NCBI GenBank assembly: GCA_000969725.1
Contig: JXSR01S062990.1
Source of the DNA: Ophiothrix spiculata
Lineage: Eukaryota > Echinodermata > Ophiuroidea > Amphilepidida > Ophiotrichidae
Length of the DNA: 33,462 nt
Strand: one strand, 5' to 3'
Shown: in pieces, positions 19,676-29,390 of the stretch
Layout: each line of letters opens with the position of its first letter
Position numbering within the stretch: position 1 is the stretch's first letter
The notes under the pieces: model-generated
The model's database searches: none
What the model was told of the DNA's origin: nothing
The model's input: only the letters and a program-made list of their open reading frames with translations
Position numbers and translations under genes: made by a program

Positions 19676-19846
19676 CTTGTCTAAAGCTGCCTGTACTGTT
19701 GCTTCACTTTCTGTATCCAGAGCCGAAGTAGCTTCATCTAGTAACAAAATCCTAGGATTCTTGACCAGCGCCCTCGCTATTGCGATTCGCTGTTTCTGTC
19801 CTCCTGACATCTGAGCACCGCGCTCACCAACTAAAGTATCGTATCC
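19676..19846 (-). CDS. ABCB1: ABCB exon: ABC signature and Walker B of NBD1
   Basis: This 171-bp exon encodes 57 residues (186-242), phase 0 at both ends. It carries [20 protein letters not shown], where SGGQ (199-202) is the ABC signature that binds the ATP of the opposite NBD. It then has [12 protein letters not shown], with Asp 222 coordinating magnesium and Glu 223 as the catalytic base, followed by the D-loop. The signature has Met where most paralogues have Leu (MSGGQ), a tolerated change. The acceptor is TTTTCACAG and the donor AAG|GTACTA. Catalytic residues are complete, so this NBD should hydrolyse ATP. Confidence 0.97.
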
Positions 19847-20329
19847 CTGTGAAAACAATTATTCAACACTTGATTTTCATATTAAAAGTTAAAGAAAGAA
19901 AATTTAATACCAGTTTCAGATACAAACAATGGATGCAACAAATCCCTTTTAAGATAACGGGTAAAAACCTAATTATTATATCAAACGACTAAGACTCATA
20001 AAAATTCAAGTTCTCTATAGGTGCCATATGCATGTATCGAATATAAATAATTCATGTTTCCTCTGATATTTGATCTTCCATAACCATAAAATTGGCCGAT
20101 TTCCTGGACCGTATATGGTATACAAATACACCACACACACTTTTTGATATGTACCTATGTAGTTTAATATTCAATGCTCGTTATCACCATGTAACCGTAA
20201 AGAACATTTTCAGGTTATAAATTTTCCATCAAATGTGCAGTTATGTATTTAAACTCCATTTTTGAATGTGCAGAAGAAACTATACATTGTGTTTATTACG
20301 CCATATTTTAAAATGCAGTGAATATAATT

Positions 20330-20455
20330 CCTGTTGATTTCTTTAGATCTGTATATGTAAAATATAAAATCCGAAAAAAATGATGCAAATGATGAATAGT
20401 TCTCGAGATATGGCTGGTTAAATGTTTTGTGCGCAAACACTTTTGACCCACTTGA
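20330..20455 (-). mobile_element. Tc1-like transposon end, decayed
   Basis: Read on the minus strand, GCGCACAAAACATTTAACCA followed by GCCATATCTCGAGAAC resembles the left end of the element at 9650-10312 (CGCACAAAAACTTTATTCA, GCCATATCTCAAAA). No matching opposite end was found, so this is probably a truncated relative. Confidence 0.45.
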
Positions 20456-20500
20456 GCGCGAAAATTAATGTAGCACGAAATAAACCACTTATACAGTATT

Positions 20501-21117
20501 TGCCTTCAAAATATCCCACTTTCTTGGGATAAAAATTATTAAATTTCAGTTTGGGCGGAACTCACAATTCGGATACGTATCTGAATTTACAAACCCCGTA
20601 TCAAAATTCCAATACCCGTATCTGAATTTGGATTAAAAACAGCTGAAATGGGATATCAGCTGAAATGAATATTCAGCTTCGCTGCCCAGCATAGCGGTAT
20701 GTACAAAAGTCAATAACATTATCATAGATCTGTCATCTAATTCTAACAAAGTTTTGGCCAAATTACTTTGCTTTCTGTGATCAGGACATGTTTCGAAGCT
20801 GTTCCGCTGGAATTGAACAGATGGAAATGGCATTTTCACAGATACATTTATCGTAGATGCAAGAAAGATTTTCTACATGTACTTGCCAGCTTGCACTTTC
20901 GATTTGTTACCTGTGCCACTTACAGGCGTATCAGAATTCGGATACCCTCCGTATCTTAAATCTGATAGGGGTATCAGAATTTTGATACATTTTTGATACG
21001 TGGGTATATCCAAATTCATTATGAGTTATGCCGAACTGACAAGCCACAACGGGCTATTTGCCTTCAAAACATCCCACTTTCTTGGCTAAAGTCAGGGGGA
21101 AAAAATTATTAAATTTC
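20501..21117. repeat. Inverted-repeat element bracketed by a direct repeat
   Basis: A direct repeat containing TTTGCCTTCAAAA, ATCCCACTTTCTTGG and AAAAATTATTAAATTT lies at 20501-20548 and 21057-21117. Between them, about 20548-21042 has weak inverted ends (TCAGTTTGGGCGGAACTCA against TCAGTTCGGCATAACTCA). Several GTATCAGAATT-type words occur near both ends. The nature of the composite is unclear. Confidence 0.55.
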
Positions 21118-21137
21118 CCCCCTATGTTAAGCCGATC

Positions 21138-21413
21138 AGACAGCTTTTGTGAGATTTTGGCCCGAAATTATGCTCCTGGAGCAGCTGCTCCTGAGATACC
21201 TAATACCTGCTCTGGGAGCATGTTTAAATGTTGTCTTGCAAAATTGCATTGACAAAGAAGTAACTAACTATAGATATATCTACATCTAGTTACTTGCTTC
21301 TTTATCAATGCCATTTTGCAAGACAATATTTAAACATGCTCCTGGAGCATGTATTAGATACTGCTCCCGGAGCAGCATAATTTCAGGCTAAAATCTCACA
21401 AAAGCTTGGAGAC
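21138..21413. mobile_element. Foldback element beside the Q-loop exon donor
   Basis: Arms of about 120 bp (about 21138-21258 and 21290-21413) are inverses. Shared words include AGCTTTTGTGAGATTTT, GAAATTATGCT, GGAGCATGTTTAAAT and TTGTCTTGCAAAAT. The centre holds a second small palindrome with AGATATATCT. The outer edge lies about 19 nt from the splice donor at 21432-21433. Non-coding. Confidence 0.78.
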
Positions 21414-21433
21414 ATTTTTTAGGCCTAACTTAC

Positions 21434-21637
21434 CTGAGGTAGAGCACTGATAAAGTCATGAGCATTGGCTTCCTTAGCGGCAGCAACGATGTCCTCCATG
21501 GACGCCTCGATTCTGCCATAGCGAATATTTTCTGCGATTGAAGTCGCAAATAAAACAGGTTCCTGGCTCACAACACCAATATGCTCACGTAACCAATGTA
21601 CATTAAGATCACGTAGGTCATTACCATCTAGTTTAAC
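21434..21637 (-). CDS. ABCB1: ABCB exon: Q-loop and helical subdomain of NBD1
   Basis: This 204-bp exon encodes 68 residues (118-185), phase 0 at both ends. It starts [20 protein letters not shown] and contains [20 protein letters not shown]. Gln 142 is the Q-loop residue that couples ATP binding to the membrane domain. It ends [10 protein letters not shown]. The acceptor is CATTCCTAAG, without a long pyrimidine tract. The donor CAG|GTAAGT is a perfect consensus. It aligns without gaps to human NBD1, apart from one residue near [10 protein letters not shown]. Confidence 0.97.
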
Positions 21638-22544
21638 CTTAGGAATGAATAAAAAATATATGAAAAATATAATTAATTCCATATTAAACTGTCATTTGAA
21701 AATATCTTGAATAAAACACCTTTTTTACCTTCCATCTAAGATTTTCTATTCAATATTATTATTTATATCAGACTATTTACAATACTATCAAACTATGCAT
21801 TGTACATTTTTTACGAAAGTACTAGGAAGTGTACAATATCATTAAAAAAATAGTACACATCCGGGCACCTTTCCATGAATATTTTTAACTGCTCTAAGGA
21901 AAATGATGTAATGACAACTTATACAAGAAAATATTGTACTCGCTAAAAAATATTTTCTTGTATCCCCCTCAAATCCATTCAATATTATATAAGTATATCT
22001 TAATTAAAAAAGTTTGCATTTCAAAAGCTAAAAATTATCTTTAAAATATCAGTTAAATGATCAACTAAAGATGTTCTTGTACAATTATGAATTGGTATTC
22101 AAAGGTGTAATACCAGATCTATATTTTTTTCTAACTTAATCAGAAATGCCACAGTAAGGGTTCAAAGTTTCCTGAAAACATCCAAAAAATTCAAATTTAC
22201 TAGAGTTTGAATAGTATTTCTATTATTTTTACACTTAGAAAATTTCCAGAAAATTATAAAAAGCTTGATCAAATTTCCTATTTGCTGTCAAAGTGATTAC
22301 TGTAAACGGGGTTATTTTCGCGAATCATCATCTAACCACGAATATAACAATCTGTGAATATTCATTTTATGTGTAGGTCTATGTAATGAAGCTTAAAAAC
22401 GCTAATTTAACACGCATGAAAAGGTTGTGATTGTCGCATTTCGCTAAAAATTCTGCTTGCGAAAATATCTCAGTTTACAGTATACAATAGTCTGATGGGT
22501 TACTGTGACAACCTGTCCAAACTATACACACAGCTCATGGTGCT
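21638..22544. other. Intron, mostly featureless
   Basis: AT-rich sequence. A short imperfect palindrome at about 21922-21962 pairs TACAAGAAAATATT with AATATTTTCTTGTA. Nothing else is supported. Confidence 0.55.
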
Positions 22545-22938
22545 TATACTCTGTAAATCTTGAAATATGCAACAAGCAGCCGATTCACGCACATGAGCCA
22601 ATATGAAGATACGGGGAAGTAAATTAGTCCGTATTTCTCAAATCAAAACAACGTACCAAATCTTGCTGAATATTCGAATGAACTTATGTTCAATGTTTGT
22701 CCATGTGTTAGCCACAAAATTCGCCGAAAATCATACCAAATCATTAAGAATTCATGTAGAAAAATATTAATGTGCAGTGATTTGGTCTTAATCAATCCTT
22801 ATCAATACATTGTAATTACTAATCTCTCACCCAATACAAAACCACCAGTTCACAATGGTGTAGAATATAAGGGATATGATATGGATCTCGTAGCAGAGTC
22901 TGATTGCTTGTTGCATACTTCAAGGTTTATAGAGTATA
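22545..22938. mobile_element. MITE with TACTCTATAAACC ends, copy 2
   Basis: This is a full-length relative of 2530-2925 in the opposite orientation (394 bp against 396 bp). The right end reads TTCAAGGTTTATAGAGTA, with TA beyond it on both sides. Interior words such as CACCAGTTCACAATG and TATGGATCTCGTA match. The open frame at 22686-22943 lies almost wholly within it. Confidence 0.83.
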
Positions 22939-23003
22939 CATAACATTTCTTTGGTGCTTGAATGCTTTTCTTAAACTGATGCCATGAGCCATGTGAACAG
23001 TTT

Positions 23004-23320
23004 GGGGGGGTGCTAAAAAATTGGTAGGTATGTGAGATCCGTGAGATCCAACATAAGGTCTTGCGGAACGGATTTTGGTCGAAAATAGGGTCTATGGAAC
23101 TGATTTTTCCCGAATTGAGGTCTAAGAAATTGCTAAAAATTAGCTTGAAACATAAAAAAAACCACACTTTGGAGTAATATTCTTTGAAAATGGGGTCCTT
23201 GGATCTGAAGTAATCTTGAAAACAGCATCTTGGAGCGGAAGAGGAGGCTTGAAAAGGGGGTCTTGAGGGCGGCACATACCCGTACCTTTCGTCAATGTAA
23301 GTACCCCCCTCCCCCCGGGT
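23004..23320. mobile_element. G-run-ended inverted-repeat element, copy 3
   Basis: The left tip has seven G and the right tip reads CCCCCCTCCCCCCGGG. Repeated GGGTCT and GGTCT words, with the AAAAGGGGGTCTTGA word, link it to 26191-26526. A clean target duplication is not visible. The minus-strand frames here belong to the repeat. Confidence 0.65.
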
Positions 23321-23468
23321 TTGAACCCATTTACTTGGGAGATTAATTTCATATTATGACATAATTGATGACAGCATGAACAGATTTATTTTTTTACTAT
23401 TTAAAAACAATTGTCAAAGACTGAATTGGAAATTATTTGAAAAACAAAAAGTATTAACTTAGCCTTAC

Positions 23469-23594
23469 ACAGCCACTATCTGTATCATAGTATCGTTGCA
23501 CAAGCTGTACCGTTGTACTTTTACCACAACCACTGCTACCAACAAGAGCTACTGTTTGACCAACTTTAACTTCTAAATTTACACCATTCAACAC
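23469..23594 (-). CDS. ABCB1: ABCB exon: Walker A of NBD1
   Basis: This 126-bp exon encodes 42 residues (76-117), phase 0 at both ends. It starts [19 protein letters not shown] and runs through the P-loop GSSGCGKST (94-102), with Lys 100 and Ser 101 binding ATP phosphates and magnesium. It then reads [15 protein letters not shown]. The acceptor is TTTCCACAG and the donor TGT|GTAAGG. The alternative reading through the donor would give VRLS and break the match to the next exon, so the border is secure. Confidence 0.97.
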
Positions 23595-23650
23595 CTGTGG
23601 AAACAACAAAATTGGAAATACAAATTTAGGAGTGAAAAACAATAACTGTG

Positions 23651-24008
23651 AATCATCAATATTGGTTAAAACTGGTCAACAACACTTACTTTTTATTACG
23701 TATATTTCGGTGATACCCATCACCGTCCTCAGCGGTCCAAATCTTCCAACTGATCCTCCTCTGAATCTCACCGTAGATGGCGTCCTAGATGACGGTATTT
23801 CCAGAAGAGAATCATAAATTGATGAATTGGTCAAGTTCGTGCTCCCGTCTCTATTTAAGATCTGGTTCATGTCCGGTTTTCTAATTCAGAGATTCAGAGG
23901 AGGATCAGTTGGAATTCAGATTTAGACTGCTGAGGATGGTGATGGGTATCACCGAAATATATGTCATAAAAAGTAAGTGTTGTTGACTAGTTTTAACCAA
24001 TATTGATG
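23651..24008. mobile_element. Foldback with hammerhead-like cores and a Penelope-like ORF tail
   Basis: The arms (about 23651-23770 and 23889-24008) are near-exact inverses. Each carries CTGAGGA, a 6-bp stem GGTGAT/ATCACC with loop GGGT, then GAAA (23930-23957 on plus, 23705-23732 on minus). In the plus copy GTC follows at 23963-23965, the usual hammerhead cleavage triplet. On the minus strand, the loop between the arms reads LNRDGSTNLTNSSIYDSLLE, which resembles the C-terminal tail of Penelope-like proteins with a GIY-YIG domain. It lies 56 bp upstream of the Walker A exon acceptor. Confidence 0.62.
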
Positions 24009-24396
24009 AATTCTGCCAACACGAATAAGAACATTCATTTGCAATAACTGAAGTGATGGGAAACTCATATCACACAGTGAAACATGCATCTCCACCAAGT
24101 CAGATATAATTGTGGAGACATTCAAAAAAGTATGTACGCTTCCCATTTTGCAGGTTTTTGACAGATCACAACATCACTGAATGAACCTCTTCATCATCAT
24201 CATCCGTCAACTGTGGATAGAATGGCTACATGCATGATCGAACCAGACGTCCCTGTCATGCATGATACGTTATATCTCGTGTAGATCTAGGTAGAGATTG
24301 CTCTTGATGGTGTCAGAATACTGAAGGGAACTTCTGCCTCTGTTTGATTACCCATCTGGAGGAGTCCAGAAAATCATGGTGCAGATGCAGTGTCCC
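24009..24396. other. Intron sequence, nothing recognised
   Basis: Unassigned intron sequence between a foldback and a small MITE. A short CATCATCATCATC run lies near 24190. Confidence 0.5.
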
Positions 24397-24508
24397 GGGG
24401 CTCCTTTCATAAAGATTTGAATCAAGCGTAAATTTACATTGCATCAACGTATTTTACGCTTGATAAATCAAAAATACGCTGGATTCAAAGCTTTATGAAA
24501 CGGGCCCC
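24397..24508. mobile_element. 112-bp palindromic MITE, GGGGCCCGTTTCATAAAG ends
   Basis: The right end, read inward, is GGGGCCCGTTTCATAAAGC; the left end is its decayed inverse. GATTTGAATC, AAGCGTA and TTTATCAAGCG words extend the fold. Ends of this kind are widespread on invertebrate MITEs. Confidence 0.72.
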
Positions 24509-24694
24509 AGCAAAACATAAACGGTGTTGCCTGATTGGTAAAGATATTTGAGGGATATCATCATATACTGTGGTGTTTGGAATATGATCCTTCCAACTGA
24601 TGTTGAGCACTCTCCGTAATTGAGTGTAAGCACCCGCATATACTATCTTCCATTTCCTTGCTGATTGGGTGAACCTACATGTTACATAATTCAT

Positions 24695-25240
24695 ATAAGG
24701 GTGATTCCAAAATAACGTTTGTAACCGAAAAATAGAAAAATTTCACTTCTAAAATGGCCACAGAATCTAGCATAAACATTATATCCACAAGTTTGTTGTT
24801 GATAATGGTGCTCACAGGTGGGATCAAGACATGCACGTGTTTAAAGATTAAAATTGCCAAAATACTGAATAAAGTTCATGTAACGTTCGGTAACGTTTGT
24901 GACATCGCACAGAAATGGTTTTTTGCTCCAAATGACTTCAAAGTGAAAATTCTCTGACATGTTAGCAAAATTTTATTGCGCTTTTTACAGATGATGAATA
25001 ACATATCTATAAATATTGCATAAAAGTAGTGGGGATTTCTTTTAATGCAATGTTTTGTTTGGTAATGTTTGTGACATTTTTGAATTAAAACATGTGCTCA
25101 TCCATGCACGTATAGAAACTTTTTACAATTTCTGATTAGAAAATACTTTTCATGTACCAAGTAACAAACGTATGGCTGAAAAAACTGCTTATGTGGTGGA
25201 ATAAAAAAGCTGATTTTTTGCTTTTAAGTCAAAAAAATAT
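24695..25240. repeat. Dispersed repeat, copy 2 (inverted partner at 1690-2075)
   Basis: It shares GTAACGTTTGTGACAT, TTTTGCTCCAAATGACTTCA, TTTCTGATTAGAAAATACTT and CTGCTTATGTGGTGGAATAA with copy 1, inverted. It is longer than copy 1 at the left. The edges are approximate. Confidence 0.62.
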
Positions 25241-25758
25241 GTCAAAATAGAGATGACCAGGTCTAGTGACAGTGAGTCCAACACTCCAAATTTAAAGGTT
25301 ATGAGTACAAACTCCGCTACCACCAAACATGGAGTCATCATCTTGGGCAAGGTATTCAATACCCATTGGCTCCTTTACCTGAGTGAATTGGGTAGCTGCT
25401 GGGGTGCATCCCAATCTAAATGCTTATGAATTCAACACTGAATTGTTATGGCCTGTGACATGAGCACCATTGCTTCTATGTGATTAGATGTTCACAAGAA
25501 AAAGTCAATTGAAATTCTGTGTTCCAAACTGCCCTGGGTCAGAAAAATTAGAAAAATCTACCATAGAAATACTGAGCGCGACAAATTAAGACTTGTGTAA
25601 GATTTTACCGCTGAATGTTATCTAGTGAAAATGGTGCTCATTGGAAAAAGTAATTGGAAATTTGTTGTCGCTCTTTTTCTTGAAAATTTGCATGCCTGTA
25701 AATCTTTCAATTAAATTCATTAAGATTTTCTACAAATAAATGAAAATTTCTCACAATA
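25241..25758. other. Intron sequence, nothing recognised
   Basis: No exon, palindrome or tandem repeat is supported in this piece of the 2.4-kb intron. Confidence 0.5.
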
Positions 25759-26007
25759 TGTGATGACTCACCCTGAAAAGGGGGACTTTGCGACAAAACA
25801 CTTTTCAAGAAACAGGTGAAAAGAGGCCGCGAAAAATAAAGAAAATAAGAATTTCCAACAGATTTTCTGTTTTAAAATTTGATCGCCTTGATTATTTCAA
25901 CAAGTAAGGTGTCATTTTTTAGCATAGCAAATGCCGCAACAGATGAAATGATAAAATCAAAATTGATATCATCTGTTAAGTCCCCCCTTTCGGGGTGAGC
26001 CATCACA
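25759..26007. mobile_element. MITE with TGTGATGGCTCACCC ends, copy 2
   Basis: It is inverted relative to 18981-19236. The left end is TGTGATGACTCACCCTGAAA; the right end, read inward, is TGTGATGGCTCACCCCGAAA. TA flanks both sides. Its right edge lies 28 nt from the donor of the exon at 26038-26148. Confidence 0.83.
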
Positions 26008-26037
26008 TATATGGAAACCTAATTCCTTAATGCCTAC

Positions 26038-26148
26038 CTTCACTTCTTTTCTAGTAGGATAAGAGAAGTGCACATTTTCAAATGAAATAGTGCCATTCAT
26101 TTCCTTGGGTTTCAAGCCATCTTCAGAACTGCTGTCAATTAAGGATTT
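26038..26148 (-). CDS. ABCB1: ABCB exon: start of NBD1 with the A-loop
   Basis: This 111-bp exon encodes 37 residues (39-75), phase 0 at both ends. It starts KSLIDSSSEDGLKPKEMNG and ends ISFENVHFSYPTRKEVK. Tyr 68 in FSYPTR is the A-loop tyrosine that stacks on adenine. In human ABCB1 the same segment reads PSIDSYSKSGHKP followed by FRNVHFSYPSRKEVK. The acceptor is TTTTTGTTGCAG and the donor AAG|GTAGGC. Confidence 0.96.
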
Positions 26149-26190
26149 CTGCAACAAAAACAAGAGTCAACATCAGTGGTGGATAAAGAC

Positions 26191-26526
26191 TTTGGGGCAC
26201 TCAAATTTGAAAATGATAGGTGGAGTGAAGTGCCAGAATGAGGGTCTACTGAAGCGATTTTGAGCACAAATTTGGCCTTTGAAACTGATTAGTAAACTGA
26301 AATATATGCTGAAAATAGGCATCTGAGCTAAAATATTTCACAATTTTTGATCAATTTCTGTAGTTGGAGCTAAAATGTTGTATTTTTCTTCTTCAAAATG
26401 GGGGTCTAAAGAACTGAACCATACTGAAAATGGGAATCTGATGAGCGGCCTGGAGGCCTAAAAAGGGGGGTCTTGACCGCTGGACATAGGTACCCTGCTC
26501 ATATATGTGAGTGAGCCCCCCCAGGG
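26191..26526. mobile_element. G-run-ended inverted-repeat element, copy 4
   Basis: It is flanked by an exact 8-bp duplication ATAAAGAC (26183-26190 and 26527-26534). The left tip is TTTGGGGCACTCAAAT and the right tip is GAGTGAGCCCCCCCAGGG. The interior has AAAAAGGGGGGTCTTGA near the right end. The element is 336 bp and non-coding. Confidence 0.83.
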
Positions 26527-26606
26527 ATAAAGACATAATTCTCCTGTATAAATCTTGAAACAAGTTCACCAGGATTGTTGCATGATAAGCATAATTTAGA
26601 TATATT

Positions 26607-26692
26607 TATGTGATACCAATCCAGTAATTTACTCATGTTTTTGAAGTTTTGTCTTCCGTCGGAAAACTTCATCAGTAAATTGGTAACACATA
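26607..26692. repeat. Palindrome of about 86 bp
   Basis: The left arm TATGTGATACCAAT and a later GAAGTTTT pair with AAAACTTC and ATTGGTAACACATA. It is imperfect, with a few unpaired bases. Confidence 0.65.
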
Positions 26693-26710
26693 ATTCTATT
26701 AAAGAGGTCG

Positions 26711-26806
26711 CTTCAAACTCAACCGCCGGTTGCCTGCCGGTTCAACCGGAATAAATAATAGCCAACCGCACAGAACCAGCAGGCAACCGCGGGTTGAGTT
26801 TTGAAG
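26711..26806. mobile_element. 96-bp GC-rich palindromic element
   Basis: CTTCAAACTCAACC and GGTTGCCTGC at the left pair with GCAGGCAACC and GGTTGAGTTTTGAAG at the right. The loop contains the repeated GGTTC and AACCGG words. It is probably a short MITE. Confidence 0.7.
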
Positions 26807-26910
26807 CCATCCCTAACCAAATTATTATTCTGCTGTGTTCTAAACTCAAAAGTTTGCTTTAAAAATAGGATATTTTCTGTGTTTTACCGCTTTGTGAGCA
26901 AAATGTCATT

Positions 26911-27354
26911 TTAAGGTGTTTGGTTCACGTGTACCAGTACGCGCTAGTTTCAGAGTAGGTAAGTGCCGCAATACGCGTGCGCATATACTCTGAGTAGTGT
27001 TTTGAAGCTAAAAATTGCCATATTTTAATATTTTTCTTGAAAACTAAGTCTGTGACCCCTAATTTTTATTTGAAAGAACATACTTGTGCGCAACTTTTGT
27101 GAAAAAATTAACAAAAATGCTCGGGCAGATTTTTTGAATCAATACTAAATAATTTCACTTTTGCCACATTTCCCATAAACCCCTGTACTAATTTCCCCCC
27201 AAAAATGCCGTTTTTAAACCGACTCTCATGCAAAAACGAGTCCGGTGACCCCACATTTTTATTTTAAAAATCGGTTCTACATCGATAAAATATCATTCAT
27301 GACGATTTTTACTAAAATTCTTCAGGCAGATCTCTCATGGACTAAACACCTTAA
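26911..27354. mobile_element. Short inverted-repeat element with internal direct repeat
   Basis: The ends TTAAGGTGTTTGGTTCA and, inverted, TTAAGGTGTTTAGTCCA bound about 444 bp. Inside, about 27037-27132 and 27232-27332 are diverged direct copies (GTGACCCC, ATTTTTATTT, GGCAGAT in order). No coding sequence. Confidence 0.68.
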
Positions 27355-28028
27355 GGCTTTTTTCATGCCTAAGATATCACTATTTTCTTTTTGGCATTAC
27401 AAAATTGTGAAGGGGAATATACCATTCTACGGGTGAGAGATTATTTTCATGAGGTTTATTGATTTCTTGAATTTATGAAAACAATATTTTATCAAATTTT
27501 TTAGACAATTCTCACACACATTTTTTTTGCAACACTCTGACAAACACAAATTATTCTGTGCCAATTCTTCAAAATCTGCAAAATTTGAACAATTTTTGCA
27601 TTGCAAGAATGTCCTTAGTTATAGATCATATTCTGAAATTATGAAATTGGGACCATTTTGATAATTTATGCTTGAGAAAGTTTTTTTTTCCAAGTGTTAG
27701 CCCATGGAAAAGAATATTCTTTTGTCACCTAGTGAATTCATGAGTACATATATGTAACATTTACAATAATAGCAAGCATACAAAATTGTATCACTCGTCT
27801 TAGCCACTGAACCATTAGAAAACATGTTTATTTCCCTGTAAGCTGTGCTAAATTTACCTCCAACAGGGAGGATTTCCCTTATGTATTTCTATATTCCCCC
27901 CCCCAAAAAAAAAAAATCACAAAATTCCCCTGCAATGAGCTTCTTATCGTTTTTTTCCCAGGGGGTGGTCTTTGCTATCTTGTCTTGCCTTGTGTGATAC
28001 TTCCTGTGGTTTGTGTGTCACCCTGTAG
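27355..28028. other. Intron sequence, nothing recognised
   Basis: AT-rich, with a C-run next to an A-run at about 27896-27915. No feature is supported. Confidence 0.5.
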
Positions 28029-28502
28029 CTGGGGGGGGGGGGTATATTCTGACCGGGTAACCACCCGCGTTACAAAAAGGTGAGACCTGGACAGGTATCC
28101 AAATCAACTTGGTACTCTGTAAGTCTCGCATAGGTTATTAAATTTGGATTTTAAATCTCTGATAGGGTATCCACCTAAGAAAGAATGGTTAAATTAATGA
28201 TATTGTGCTTCAAACACCTAGAAACACTTCTTGAAGGTGTTCAAATGGTGAACAGTTACATTTAACCGATGATTTCTGGTCATATTTATTTCTTCACATT
28301 TGCGTATGGTCTCAGATAGGGTATTCATTCGAACAGGTATGGTCCTGGATAGGGTATCCATTTGAACAGATATGGTAGATTTATGGTGTCAGATAGGGTA
28401 TCATTTCATCCATTTTGCCAATTTTTAGTCTCGCATAGGGTTACCTTCAGAACCTGCGGAACTTAGGTGGTTACCTGGGCAAAAATATCAGTGACCCCCG
28501 GG
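28029..28502. mobile_element. G-run-ended inverted-repeat element, copy 5
   Basis: An exact 8-bp target duplication CCCTGTAG flanks it (28021-28028 and 28503-28510). The left tip is CTGGGGGGGGGGGGTAT and the right tip is GTGACCCCCGGG. Inner inverted GGTAACCACC words lie at both ends. The interior holds about six degenerate repeats of a GATAGGGTATCC-type word. The element is 474 bp. Confidence 0.86.
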
Positions 28503-29390
28503 CCCTGTAGCCCTTCACTGTTTGTTGTTACCTAATTGTCCAAGTACAGAAGTGCAAGGTCCTATCTCTTTAAGCAGTGTATTTTGTTCTTCATATACAG
28601 GTTGTAACAGAAAAAATTATACATTCTTGTTAGCGATATAATGAGGAAACTAAAAATGTTGGATTCACAAACTTTCCTTTATTTGAAAGGCTATCTAATT
28701 GGCTACTAGAAGCAACTTAAGTGATCCCATTTAATGGTCAGGTTCAAAAGTTACGACCATTTAAGTAAAGACCGGTAAAAACTACTTGGGCCGATTTCAC
28801 CATTTTCCAGCGTAAATAGTTTTTCATGATTCGATGAAGATTAACAATGCAGTGAGATAAAATTGACAAAAGACACACTTTATGTTCAAAAACATTTAAT
28901 ATTTTTATTTTTTCATATGATAAGAATAATTCATAAATTATTTTATGATATTTTAGATAAAAGTTATGCTTTCATAGGTTAAAATATTGCTCATGTACCA
29001 GAGTAAGCATAAACAGTTGAATCAAAGGCTCGATATCTTTTGGTGGAAACGGGAAAGCAGAGAGTTCATTGCAATAATCTTTTTGCAATTTTCTTACACA
29101 GTTTCATATTCAAAGGAAAGTATGGAAATTAAAATTAACTTACTAGCTCAATTGATAAAACTTGATTTTTAAAGAAATTAAGTTCAGAAAAAAATGTGTT
29201 TTTTTGGACAAGTATTAAAATCTGGGTAGTCTTAAAGTGCTTGTGTTCTGATTCTGCCACTTAGATGATATGTTTTCTCACCAGCTAGGATATCTCTTAA
29301 AAATGTTTGGGCGTCAAACATTAAGAATACAACAGTCTACGGGCAAGGTCATCATTAAGAGCTCCTATATTGCCTTTGTTAGATGGAACA

